Assembly (NCBI GenBank): GCA_963831385.1 | Contig: CAWHPW010000021.1 | Coordinates: 1-64,000, forward strand | DNA length: 64,000 bases | From: JACVRX01 sp963831385 | GTDB taxonomy: Bacteria > Actinomycetota > Actinomycetes > Jiangellales > Jiangellaceae | Reading direction: 5' to 3' | Shown here: positions 44,110 through 52,586 of the stretch, piece by piece | Numbering within the stretch: the first letter of the stretch is position 1 | Layout: each line of letters starts with the position of its first letter | Program-made: the position numbers and the translations under genes | Notes under the pieces: model-generated | What the model saw: only the letters and a program-made list of their open reading frames with translations | Told to the model about the DNA's origin: nothing | The model's database searches: none

Positions 44110-45396
44110 GTGCCTGCGATCGTGCTGGTCGGCGCCCAGTGGGGCGACGAAGGCAAGGGCAAGGCGACCGACCTGCTCGGCAGCGCTGTCGACTACGTGG
44201 TCAAGTTCAACGGCGGCAACAACGCCGGGCACACCGTTGTGATCGACGGCGACAGGTATGCGCTGCACCTGCTCCCGTCCGGCATCCTCACGCCGGGTGT
44301 CATCCCGGTCATCGGCAACGGTGTGGTGATCGATCTCGGCGTGCTGTTCGACGAAATCGATGCGCTCGAGGCGCGCGGCATCGATACGTCGGCGCTCGTC
44401 GTCAGCGCCAACGCACACCTGATCACGCCGTACAACCGCACCCTGGACAAGGTGACCGAGCGCTTCCTCGGCAACCGTCGACTGGGGACGACCGGACGGG
44501 GTATCGGGCCGACGTACGCGGACAAGATGTCGCGGGTCGGGATCCGCGTCCAAGACCTGTTCGACGAGAAGATCCTGCGGCAGAAGGTCGAAGGCGCACT
44601 GGAACAGAAGAACCAGCTCCTGGTGAAGGTGTACAACCGGCGAGCGATGACGGCCGACGACGTAGCTGACGACTTGCTGGGTTTCGCCGAGCGGCTGCGG
44701 CCCATGGTGACCGATACGGCAGCGATGCTGTCTCGGGCACTCGACGAGGGACGGACCGTGCTGCTCGAAGGCGGACAGGCGACGCTACTGGACGTCGACC
44801 ATGGGACCTATCCGTTCGTCACGTCGTCGAACCCGACCGCGGGGGGTGCGTGCACCGGGTCGGGCATCCCGCCGACTCGAGTCGACCGGGTGGTGGCGGT
44901 GATCAAGGCATACACGACCCGGGTGGGCGAGGGTCCCTTCCCGACCGAACTGCATGACGCCGACGGCCGCCAACTGCGCGACGCCGGTGCCGAGTACGGC
45001 ACCACGACCGGGCGGGCCCGACGGTGCGGTTGGTTCGACGCCGTGCTGGGGCGGTATGCGGCGCGCATCAACGGCGTCACCGACTTCGTGCTCACCAAGC
45101 TGGACGTGCTCACCGGCCGGGACAAGATCCCGATATGTGTCGCCTACGACGTCGGCGGGATCCGCTACGACGACATGCCTATGACGCAGACCGAGTTCCA
45201 CCACGCCATGCCGGTGTACGAATACGTCGACGGGTGGGGGGAAGACGTCTCCGGCGCCCGATCGATCGCGGACCTTCCGCAGGCCGCGCGCGACTACGTC
45301 TCCACGGTGGAAGAGCTGTGTAAGGCTCCGGTGTCCGCCATCGGCGTCGGACCCGGGCGGGAGCACACGGTTCTCGCTCGCCCATTGATTTCTTGA
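44110..45396 (+). CDS. purA: Adenylosuccinate synthetase
   Basis: GTP-dependent first step from IMP to AMP. The 428-residue protein begins with the P-loop-like VGAQWGDEGKGKATDLL, followed by GGNNAGHTVV, TTGRGIGPTYADK, LEGGQATLLDVDHGTYPFVTSSN and KLDVLTG. The GTG at 44110 fits the family start; AAGGGA is about 10 bases upstream. The ATG of a small lipoprotein follows the stop by 4 bases. purB, which acts next, is at 57102. Confidence 0.98.
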   Translation: MPAIVLVGAQWGDEGKGKATDLLGSAVDYVVKFNGGNNAGHTVVIDGDRYALHLLPSGILTPGVIPVIGNGVVIDLGVLFDEIDALEARGIDTSALVVSANAHLITPYNRTLDKVTERFLGNRRLGTTGRGIGPTYADKMSRVGIRVQDLFDEKILRQKVEGALEQKNQLLVKVYNRRAMTADDVADDLLGFAERLRPMVTDTAAMLSRALDEGRTVLLEGGQATLLDVDHGTYPFVTSSNPTAGGACTGSGIPPTRVDRVVAVIKAYTTRVGEGPFPTELHDADGRQLRDAGAEYGTTTGRARRCGWFDAVLGRYAARINGVTDFVLTKLDVLTGRDKIPICVAYDVGGIRYDDMPMTQTEFHHAMPVYEYVDGWGEDVSGARSIADLPQAARDYVSTVEELCKAPVSAIGVGPGREHTVLARPLIS

Positions 45397-45400
45397 GCTC

Positions 45401-45820
45401 ATGCGGAGGCTTTTCCTCGTCACGGCCATCCTCGTCGTTGCAGGGTGCGCAAACGACGGAAACGGCGACGCACGAGGTGACGATGCACTCGCGAGCTACA
45501 CCGATCCTGGTGACGGCTGTGAGCAGGCGGTGTCTGCTATCGGATACGCCGACGACGCCCTGCTCGTGCTGGGTCAAGAGGCACATCAGAAGTTCGACGC
45601 GGCTGTACGTTCACGGCTGGCGGCCGTCGAAGGCACGATCTCGCTCGAGGTCGAAGACTTTCCCACCCGGAACATCCTCTTGCAGGCTCGTCGGGTCGCG
45701 GAATTGGCCGACCGTGCGCAGGCATCGGAAAACCCGGACGACGACCAGATCTTGGCGCTGCGGGAGTATCGACGGGAAGCCGCACAGCTCGTCATCGACT
45801 GCGCCGCGGCCGACCGCTGA
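45401..45820 (+). CDS. Small lipoprotein of unknown function
   Basis: A 139-residue protein with a lipoprotein signal peptide: basic start, hydrophobic core, and the lipobox VVAGC with the modified cysteine at residue 16. The mature part is acidic, helical and without a recognised domain (QARRVAELADRAQASE). It begins 4 bases after purA and is probably co-transcribed. Confidence 0.7.
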   Translation: MRRLFLVTAILVVAGCANDGNGDARGDDALASYTDPGDGCEQAVSAIGYADDALLVLGQEAHQKFDAAVRSRLAAVEGTISLEVEDFPTRNILLQARRVAELADRAQASENPDDDQILALREYRREAAQLVIDCAAADR

Positions 45821-45854
45821 CCAGGTTGTCGTCCCGCCGGGCGAGAATGGAGCG

Positions 45855-46304
45855 ATGACCCGCGCGCCGGAACACCTGCTGGTGCACCTGCGCCGGGCAC
45901 ACGATCTGATCGACCGGCACTACGCCGAGCCGTTGGATCTCGGCGATCTGGCGGCCGCCGCCCGCGTGTCGAAGTACCACTTCCTGCGCTGCTTTGCCCT
46001 CGCCTATGGCAAGACTCCGGCGGCGTATCTTGCCGAACGACGGATCGAGCGGGCCCAGGACCTCCTGCGGGCCACCAATCTCACGGTCACTGAGGTGTGC
46101 CTGCTCGTCGGGTACACCAGCCTGGGTTCGTTCAGCGGCAAGTTCAGCGAGCTGGTCGGCGTCTCGCCCTCGGCGTACCAGGCCAGCTTCGCGGCGCGCG
46201 GTGCGCCGCGTATTCCAGGGTGCTACGTGTTCATGCACGGCCTGAGCGATCGGCGGCCGAACGCCGCAACTTTGGAGAAGCCAGTAAGCGTCCGGTCGTC
46301 GTAG
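45855..46304 (+). CDS. AraC-family transcriptional regulator (HTH domain only)
   Basis: A 149-residue protein that is almost all DNA-binding domain: two HTHs, ADPLDLGDL-like AEPLDLGDLAAAARVSKYHFLRCFALAYG and NLTVTEVCLLVGYTSLGSFSGKF, then FSELVGVSPSAYQA. There is no ligand-binding domain. GGAG lies just before the ATG at 45855. The next gene is a VOC-fold protein 9 bases away; this pair (AraC plus VOC) is common in actinobacteria and the regulator probably controls its partner. Confidence 0.88.
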   Translation: MTRAPEHLLVHLRRAHDLIDRHYAEPLDLGDLAAAARVSKYHFLRCFALAYGKTPAAYLAERRIERAQDLLRATNLTVTEVCLLVGYTSLGSFSGKFSELVGVSPSAYQASFAARGAPRIPGCYVFMHGLSDRRPNAATLEKPVSVRSS

Positions 46305-46313
46305 GTTCGTCGC

Positions 46314-46745
46314 ATGATCACCAATGTTTCGCTGTGCACGCTGTACGTCACGGATCAGGACGCCGCCAAGGCGTTCTACGTGGACAAGCTCGGATTCGTC
46401 GAGCGAGCCGATGTTCCGTTGGGTGACGGCTTCCGGTGGGTGACCGTGGGACACCCGAGCCAACCCGAGCTGGAGATCACCCTGATGCTTCCCGGCCCGC
46501 CCCTTGACGACGAGATGGCAGACGCCGTCCGGCACGCCTTGGACAAGGGCAAGATGGGCGGCATCGGGTTGCACACCGACGACTGCCACAAGACATACGA
46601 GGAGTTGTCGGCGAACGGTGTCGAGTTCGTCCAACTTCCGTCGGACCGCCCCTACGGTGTCGAGGCCATCCTCCGCGACAACTCGGGAAACTGGCTCGTC
46701 CTGGTCCAGCCCCGTGAGTACTCGCCGGAGGATTTCGAGTCCTGA
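46314..46745 (+). CDS. VOC-fold (glyoxalase/bleomycin-resistance-like) protein
   Basis: A 143-residue protein with two beta-alpha-beta-beta-beta modules: VSLCTLYVTDQDAAKAFYVDKLGF at the start and IGLHTDDCHKTYEELSANGVEF in the second half, ending RDNSGNWLVLVQP with a metal-binding-type glutamate region. The substrate is unknown. It is co-transcribed with the AraC gene. Confidence 0.87.
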   Translation: MITNVSLCTLYVTDQDAAKAFYVDKLGFVERADVPLGDGFRWVTVGHPSQPELEITLMLPGPPLDDEMADAVRHALDKGKMGGIGLHTDDCHKTYEELSANGVEFVQLPSDRPYGVEAILRDNSGNWLVLVQPREYSPEDFES

Positions 46746-46820
46746 AGGCACGCGACAGCGCGCACCTGCGTTCGCCACTCCTCGCCCAATCGGACGGATG
46801 ATGCACCACGAGGAGGTGCC

Positions 46821-47939
46821 ATGAACGATCTCCAGGACCGAGTCCAGGACGCCATCGATCAGCTGGTCGCGTCGGATGCTGAACGCGGGCTGCAGGTCGC
46901 GGTGTACCACGACGGCGATCTGGTCGTCGATGCGGTCGTGGGCGTCGCCGACCCGGCGACCGGACGTCCGGTCACGTCAGACACACCGTTCTTCAGTTAC
47001 TCGATCGGGAAGGGCATGGCGGCGACCGTCGTCCATGTCCTCGCAGAGCGTGGTGCGCTCGACTATGACACCCCGATCATCTCGCTGTGGCCGGAGTTCG
47101 GCGCACATGGCAAGCAGACGGCGACCGTGCGGCACGCACTGAGCCAATCGGCCGGTGTACCGGGCCTCCCTCGCGACATCACGGTGGACGATCTGTGCGA
47201 CTGGGACAAGATGTGCGCCGTGATCGCCGACGAAGAGCCGTGGTGGGAGCCGGGCACCAAGATCGGCTATCACGCAGTGACGTGGGGCTTTGTGGTCGGA
47301 GAGATCGTGCGCCGGGCCACCGGCAAGCCGATATCCGACGTTCTCCGGGAGGAAGTCGCCGGGCCACTGGGAGTGGCGGACGAGCTGTTCTTCGCCATTC
47401 CGGAGTCCCAGCAGGATCGGTTGGCGGTGCTGGAGGACGCCGAGCCCGATCCGGAGGTGGCCGAGATGATGGCCGCGATGCCCGCAGATTCGCCGATGTT
47501 CAAGGTGGGACCGGCCGAATGCACGACGGCCGCCTATGGCAACCGCGCCGATGTCCGTAGCTCCAACATCCCTGCTGGCGGCACCGTGACTGCGCGCGGG
47601 GTCGCCCGGATGTACGCCGCTCTGCTCGGGGAGGTGGACGGTGTCCGGCTGATCTCACCGGAGCGGTTGCGCGAGGTCTCTGCCGTGGCGATGTCCGGCG
47701 AGGACCAGGTCTTCGGCTTCCCGGCCGCCTGGGGACTGGGCTACACGATCGGGCAGTTCTTGTCGAACGCACCCGAGACCCAACACGTCTTCGGTGTCGG
47801 CGGGGCCGGCGGCAGTCACGCTTATGCCGACACAGCGACCGGAACCACGTTCGCGCTGACCAAGAACCGGTTGACGGCCAGCTTCGACGCGGCCGAGCAG
47901 GTTGCCGGGATCGTCACCGAGGCCGTCGCCGGCAGCTAG
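46821..47939 (+). CDS. Serine hydrolase, beta-lactamase family (EstB/LAC type)
   Basis: A 372-residue cytosolic or weakly exported esterase-like protein. The SxxK motif is in FFSYSIGKGMAATVV; YxN-equivalent YHAVTWGFVVG and SPERLREVSAVAMSGEDQV follow, and GVGGAGGSHAYADTATG near the end is the third motif. No signal peptide is visible. It is related to EstB-type esterases and 6-aminohexanoate hydrolases. AGGAGG precedes the ATG at 46821. Confidence 0.86.
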   Translation: MNDLQDRVQDAIDQLVASDAERGLQVAVYHDGDLVVDAVVGVADPATGRPVTSDTPFFSYSIGKGMAATVVHVLAERGALDYDTPIISLWPEFGAHGKQTATVRHALSQSAGVPGLPRDITVDDLCDWDKMCAVIADEEPWWEPGTKIGYHAVTWGFVVGEIVRRATGKPISDVLREEVAGPLGVADELFFAIPESQQDRLAVLEDAEPDPEVAEMMAAMPADSPMFKVGPAECTTAAYGNRADVRSSNIPAGGTVTARGVARMYAALLGEVDGVRLISPERLREVSAVAMSGEDQVFGFPAAWGLGYTIGQFLSNAPETQHVFGVGGAGGSHAYADTATGTTFALTKNRLTASFDAAEQVAGIVTEAVAGS

Positions 47940-48057
47940 GTCCAGTCGCGGCGAGGAGGACGCCCATGGCGGCCGCCAGCATCAGGCCCCGGCGGTTGAA
48001 CACCTGACGTTCCTTCGTCCGGCGGAGTCCAGCATCAGGATGCTATTGGGAGCGCAT
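47940..48057. other. Spacer with a possible truncated signal-peptide ORF
   Basis: On the minus strand a 30-codon frame reading NRRGLMLAAAMGVLLAATG resembles a Tat-type signal peptide, but it stops as it meets the hydrolase gene, so it has no mature protein. On the plus strand only a 13-codon ORF with a good AGGAGG is seen. Neither is accepted as a gene. Confidence 0.3.
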
Positions 48058-48682
48058 CTATATGCGCCGCGAGGTGACCAGCCGGCCACGGTTGACTCGA
48101 TGACGGTACGGGTCGGTGGAAGCGGCAATCACGAGGGTTGTCGCGGCGACGGCCAGGCAGGCCCAGAGTGTGGTGCTGGCAGGCCCAGCCGTCGTAGATC
48201 GGGAAGATCGGGCACGGAGCGTGGTGGCGGGTTGAAGATGATCACGCCGAGCATGGCGGCGCCGAGCACAGTTGCGACCGATCTCGCCCGGCTCGGCGCG
48301 TCCGAACATGGCGCAGGACGGCGGCAGCCGCTACCGCGACGGCGAGCACGCCGGCGCCTTCGACCAGCAGGGCGGTGGTTGGAGTCACCGCCGTGCGCAG
48401 CTCCAGTGCAAGAACGCCGAGGACCCATACCGCCAGAGGGAGTGCGACTGCGGTAGTGCGAGCGGCGGTACGGCGTCCTCGGGTGTTGGGCACGGCGTCG
48501 ACTGCACTGGCGGCAGGCTCGTCGAGCACGAACGCTGCGGCGGCGGCCAGCCCCACCAGCGCGAGCCGGACATAGCCGAGCGGTGGGCCGTCGGAAGCGA
48601 ACGCCACGCAGCCGGCGAGTATTGCGGCGCTGATCGCAGATCCGCCGGTGACGACCGCCCAGTCGATGCCGCGCATGGTCAT
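48058..48682 (-). pseudogene. ABC-2-type membrane permease, frameshifted twice
   Basis: It starts at the ATG at 48682, inside the end of the previous permease (ATGA). The first 120 or so residues are intact, with several membrane helices. The frame then changes near 48270-48300 and again near 48170-48200. The later segments (VATVLGAAMLGVIIFNPPP, then LWACLAVAATTLVIAASTDPY) look like the remaining helix and the usual tail. As sequenced, translation stops at 48242. It is the last gene of the sigma-ABC operon. Confidence 0.65.
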
Positions 48683-49542
48683 AGCGGGACCCGGGTCGGA
48701 TCAGCGGCCGCAGCGAGCCCGAGACTCACGATGGCGAGTCCGGCGAGCGCGACCAACAGGCGGACCAGCCGGGACCGTTGCCGCCCCGACGCCTCGTGCA
48801 GCATGGCAGCTGTTGCCGCGAGCCCACACAGCACGATGATGTAGACGAAATGCCACCAGGGCGACCCGCCCACGATCCAGGGTGGCTCGCCGAGGCCGTC
48901 CGAGGACTCCCAGATCCCAAAGGGTGCGTTGAGGACGACCAGGTTGCTGAGCCGGGACGCCGGCATCGCCAAGCCGGCCGTGGCGAGGGCAGTCCACCCG
49001 ACGAGGGCAACGGCAGCGACTAGGCCGGCGCCGGGGAACCGCGTCCAGCGCCCGATCATCACCCCGACTAGCGGGCCGCCCACGGCGCACACCACTGCGG
49101 CGGCGTAAATGAAGGCTTGTTCGGCCGTGCTGATCGCGGCCGTCTCAGCTGCTGGCCAGATCGACATGGCCACGTATGTCCACGTGACCCAGGCGAGCGC
49201 AACCGCTCCCGGAACCAGGCAGGCAAGGCACAACGCCGCGGTCCGTGTGACGCCGTCGGCCGGTGCCGCGCCAACCGCATCGGTCGAGTGAGCCATCGAA
49301 CGGGCCAGCCCGTGCGCCACGAACACCCCCAACACGCCCAGGAAGAACGCGGGAACGAAGGTGGATCCGCCACTGAGTGCGTCGAATCCGCCATAGGACT
49401 CGGTGGCTGTCAGATAGATCAGCAGGGCGACACCGACAAGGAACAGCGGATGCCGGGCGTACCGGCGCGCCTCCACGCCCGCCAGCGTTCGCAGCGTCTC
49501 CGCTCGAGAAGGAGGCGCAGCGGGCTCGGCCAGCGCAGTCAT
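48679..49542 (-). CDS. ABC transporter membrane permease (ABC-2-like)
   Basis: A 287-residue protein with about six helices. It has a cytosolic N-terminus (RAETLRTLAGVEARRYARHPLF), then helical segments including FVPAFFLGVLGVFVAHGLA and ATAGLAMPASRLSNLVVLN, and the final helix before AAADPTRVPL. The ATG at 49542 overlaps the ATPase stop (ATGA), and its own stop overlaps the next permease, so all parts of the exporter are translationally coupled. Confidence 0.75.
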   Translation of the reverse strand: MTALAEPAAPPSRAETLRTLAGVEARRYARHPLFLVGVALLIYLTATESYGGFDALSGGSTFVPAFFLGVLGVFVAHGLARSMAHSTDAVGAAPADGVTRTAALCLACLVPGAVALAWVTWTYVAMSIWPAAETAAISTAEQAFIYAAAVVCAVGGPLVGVMIGRWTRFPGAGLVAAVALVGWTALATAGLAMPASRLSNLVVLNAPFGIWESSDGLGEPPWIVGGSPWWHFVYIIVLCGLAATAAMLHEASGRQRSRLVRLLVALAGLAIVSLGLAAAADPTRVPL

Positions 49543-50416
49543 GACGTCACCGCCGTCGCCAGCGCGCGGTGACCGAGCAGCAGCAGGTACGCATCCTCGA
49601 GTGTGGGCTCGGCCAGCTCCGCACCCGGCGGAGCGGCGTCGCCGACGTTGCGGTGCCGCCCGGTCCCGGTTCGCCAGGCGGCACGGGCGGCCGGGTCGGG
49701 GGCGTCGGCCAGCCACACCCGGCCGGCAGCGGTCGAGACCAGGTCGAGCACTGTGCCGTCGAACCGAATCTGGCCTCGATCGAGCACCACGACCCGGTCG
49801 CACAGCGCGGCGATGTCTTCGGTCTGGTGAGTCGAGAGCAGCACGGTCGAGCGCTCGCCGGCTTGCGAGAGCACTTGCCGCAGGGACACCCGCTGCCCGG
49901 GGTCGACGCCGGTGGTCGGCTCGTCGAGCAGCAGCAGCTCGGGGTCGCCGAGCAGGGCCTGGGCCAGAGCTACTCGGCGGCGCTGCCCGCCGGACAGCGC
50001 ACGGATGCGCTTCGTGGCCACGTCGCCGAGGTCCACTAGGTCGAGCACGCGGCGTACCTCGTCGTGCCTGCGGCGCCCTCGACGTCCACTCCTTGAGCAC
50101 GGCCATGTAGTCGACGAACGCGAAACCCGGTGAAGCCGCGCGGGAAACCCATCTCCTGTGGCAGGTATCCGAGCCGGCGCCGGATTTCGGCGAGCGCCTC
50201 AGGTGTGGATGGCGCCCGGCCGAGCAGCCGCACGTCGCCGCTGGTCGGGGCCAGCACCGTGGCGAGGATCCGCAACAAGGTGGTCTTGCCGGCGCCGTTC
50301 GGCCCCAGCAGCCCGGTGATCCCGGGCCTCAACGACAGATCGACGGCGTCCAGCGCGGTGGTGCCGCGATACCGCTTCGTGATGCCGGTCAGCTCAACGG
50401 TCGTGGTCGTGGTCAT
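49539..50416 (-). pseudogene. ABC transporter ATP-binding protein, two frameshifts
   Basis: The N-terminal half (ATG at 50416) has Walker A GPNGAGKTTLLRIL and a Q-loop GYLPQEMGFPRGFT. The C-terminal half has the signature LSGGQRRRVALAQALL, Walker B ELLLLDEPTTGVD and the switch His in LLSTHQTEDI. Between them (about 50064-50130) the frame changes twice within 75 bases; the middle frame carries FAFVDYMAVLKEWTSRAP, the expected linking helix. Each break needs a one-base change, one near an AAACCC run. As sequenced the protein would be truncated. Confidence 0.8.
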
Positions 50417-51237
50417 CACAGGCTCCTGAGGGTCATGACGCGGTGGATCCGGAGGCGGAGCACGACCGTCGCGGCAACGCCGACGGCTGCGTAGATCAGC
50501 AGCAGGGCGGGATCGAGAACGGCGGCGGGGTTGTCGTCGATGGCCGCCGACCCGACCGCGCAGACCCAGACGATCCCGAGGCCGACACCGGTGACGGTCG
50601 GCCTGGTCCAGGTGGAGGCGGCCAGCATCACCGCCGTGAACGCCAGCGCCGGCAGCAGCCAGGAGACCGCGGTCCACGAAAGCGCCGGTACCAGCAACGC
50701 GGCCGCCAGGACCAGCGGCAGGGACGTCGCCAGCACGGCACCGGTGCGCAGCAACAGCAGCCGAGCCGCCGAGTAGGGAACGGCGACACCAACCTCGTAG
50801 GCCGGGTCCACGTCCGGCCCGTACGCGAAGGCGACGCCCGCCACTGGCACCAACGGGGCCACCAGCAAGAAGAGCGCCAGCCCGCGGCTACCCCCGTAAG
50901 CCGCGGACAGGCCGACGAAGCCGAGCGTGATGGCAAGGCCGAACAGCCAGGACGTCCGTAGGGAGGGAGCAACTGCGACGAGCAGCGCGTCCGGCTCGGA
51001 CACCCCGAGACGGATCAGCACCCGTTCAACCAGGCTCCGCGCGGGCGCCTGGGCCTGCTCCTGGATCCGCGACCACACCAGATCCAGCGGCGGAGCGTCG
51101 ACGTAGGTCGCGATCCGGGCTCGGCAGTCCGCGCAGTGAACCAAGTGCTGTTCGAGCGAGGCACTCTGCACAGCGCCCGCGTCGCCGCGCACATATCGCG
51201 CCAGCAGTTCGTCGGCGGCGTGCCACGTGGTGCTCAT
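50416..51237 (-). CDS. Anti-sigma-like zinc-finger domain fused to a six-helix membrane protein
   Basis: The 273-residue protein starts with a ZAS-type (zf-HC2) motif, HLVHCADCRARI, at residues 30-42. After a linker it has about six membrane helices (SWLFGLAITLGFVGLSA, ALFLLVAPLVPVAGVAF and others). The zinc domain is the fold by which anti-sigma factors hold ECF sigma factors. The gene overlaps the sigma gene by 4 bases (ATGA) and touches the ATPase start (TGATG), so it is probably both a regulator of that sigma factor and a membrane component of the exporter. Confidence 0.75.
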   Translation of the reverse strand: MSTTWHAADELLARYVRGDAGAVQSASLEQHLVHCADCRARIATYVDAPPLDLVWSRIQEQAQAPARSLVERVLIRLGVSEPDALLVAVAPSLRTSWLFGLAITLGFVGLSAAYGGSRGLALFLLVAPLVPVAGVAFAYGPDVDPAYEVGVAVPYSAARLLLLRTGAVLATSLPLVLAAALLVPALSWTAVSWLLPALAFTAVMLAASTWTRPTVTGVGLGIVWVCAVGSAAIDDNPAAVLDPALLLIYAAVGVAATVVLRLRIHRVMTLRSL

Positions 51238-51791
51238 GTCATTCCCTCCGCCAGGTTCTGTCGCAGGTGGGCTTTGGCTCGGTGCAGGCGGGACTTCACC
51301 GTGTTCTCCGGGATGCCCAGCAGCCGGGCGGCCTCGCGGGTAGTGAGGCCGTCGAGCACGACGGCCTGTACGACCGCGCGCATCTCCGGTGAGAGCCGCA
51401 GCAGCGCACTGCCCAGGTCGCCGTACTCGACGCCGAGCAGCACGCTCTCCTCCGCGCTGAGCTCCGGCGGCCGAGCCGCCGCCACATCCTCGAGCGGAAG
51501 GACCAGCGCGTCGCGGCGCCCGCGGAGCCGTGACACCAGCCGGCGTGCGGCGATGCCCCACAACCACGCGGCGACCTCCCCGTCGCCGCGCCAATGCTCC
51601 GCGCCTTTCCACAGGGCCATGAAGGTGTCTTGAAGGACATCGGCGACCGCCTCAGGGCTGTTGCATCGCCGGGTCAGGCGGGCCGAGAGCCACGGCGCGT
51701 GCCGGTCGTACAGCAGCCGCATCGCACCGAGGTCCGCGCTTGCCACGGCCGCCAGCAACTCCGGGTCCCCCTGTGCCGTGTCGGCCTGCAT
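51234..51791 (-). CDS. ECF-type RNA polymerase sigma factor
   Basis: A 185-residue sigma factor. Region 2 is at residues 20-85 (VADVLQDTFMALWKGAEHW, WLWGIAARRLVSRLRGR), and region 4 with a C-terminal HTH at 130-180 (LSPEMRAVVQAVVLDGLTTREAARLLGIP, then ENTVKSRLHRAKAHLRQ). It heads the operon with the zf-HC2 protein, ABC ATPase and permeases, and probably controls it. Confidence 0.9.
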   Translation of the reverse strand: MQADTAQGDPELLAAVASADLGAMRLLYDRHAPWLSARLTRRCNSPEAVADVLQDTFMALWKGAEHWRGDGEVAAWLWGIAARRLVSRLRGRRDALVLPLEDVAAARPPELSAEESVLLGVEYGDLGSALLRLSPEMRAVVQAVVLDGLTTREAARLLGIPENTVKSRLHRAKAHLRQNLAEGMT

Positions 51792-51845
51792 ACCCCGACT
51801 GTCGCACCGAACGCCGTGGAAGGTTCCCCTTGCTGCGGAACCAGG

Positions 51846-52454
51846 TCAAAGGCCGCGGGCGACCATGTCCAGGGTGCGTTGGAGAACGGCCTCCCGCGCG
51901 TCCGCGGGCAGGTCGGCGAGCGGGCCATCGAGGATCAGCCGGGCCAGCCCATGCACCGTGGACCAGGCGGCGAACTCGGCCAGCGGCCTCCTGTCGGCGG
52001 GCAGGTATCCCGTCGTCACGAGGTCGTCAATGGCTTGGCGCAGCATCGAGAACGACGCGTCCTCGCCCCTTTTCGCCTCACCGCCCTCCTCGCCGAACGC
52101 GGTGCGGAACAGTCCAGGTTCGGCCAAGGCGACGCGCAGGTAGGCGCGGCCGATTGCGTAGAAGCGCTGCAGCGCGTCTTCAGCGGCGTCCCCGGTCGCC
52201 GGCACGTGTGCCATCTCCGCCCGCATTCCCTCGGCCAGGGCGTCGAACGCGCATTCCTTGACCGCCTGCAGCAACTCGTCGGCGTTGGCGAAGTGCCGGT
52301 AGGCAGCGGTCGGAGTCACCCCGACTTCACGGGCCGCCGGTCGAACGCCGACTGCCTGTGGTCCCGCGTGCTCTGCGAGCTTCGCCCCCGCTGCGACCAG
52401 AGCATTGCGCAGGTCGCCGTGGTGGTATGTGGGCCGGGTCGTCGTGGCTTTCAC
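51846..52454 (-). CDS. TetR/AcrR-family regulator
   Basis: A 202-residue repressor with the HTH at residues 10-60 (HHGDLRNALVAAGAKLAE, VRPAAREVGVTPTAAYRHFANADELL) and a WHG-like C-terminal ligand domain. It is transcribed away from the MMPL exporter gene, and operator-like repeats lie between them, so it very likely represses that exporter and itself. The start ATG at 52454 follows AGGAGGAG on the minus strand. Confidence 0.9.
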   Translation of the reverse strand: MKATTTRPTYHHGDLRNALVAAGAKLAEHAGPQAVGVRPAAREVGVTPTAAYRHFANADELLQAVKECAFDALAEGMRAEMAHVPATGDAAEDALQRFYAIGRAYLRVALAEPGLFRTAFGEEGGEAKRGEDASFSMLRQAIDDLVTTGYLPADRRPLAEFAAWSTVHGLARLILDGPLADLPADAREAVLQRTLDMVARGL

Positions 52455-52473
52455 CGACTCCTCCTTTCAGCTT

Positions 52474-52533
52474 GATGTTGACAGCAGCCAACATCGATGG
52501 CAAGTTTACACGTGCCAAGTTTACATACGTAAA
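52474..52533. promoter_or_regulatory. Operator region between tetR and the MMPL gene
   Basis: It includes the inverted repeat GATGTTG-N8-CAACATC (52474-52495), two direct AAGTTTACA repeats 15 bp apart (52502 and 52517) and the palindrome TTTACATACGTAAA (52520-52533). The AT-rich composition stands out in this region. One or more of these should be the TetR binding site; the last palindrome is the best candidate. Confidence 0.6.
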
Positions 52534-52586
52534 GTTGCTGTCCATCCACATCGACGGGCGGTAGCCACAGGCAAGGGAGAACGGTC

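Noticed and set aside
47948..48030. Truncated Tat-like signal peptide on the minus strand
   Set aside because: Only a 30-codon ORF with no mature domain; too short to call, though it may be a gene remnant.
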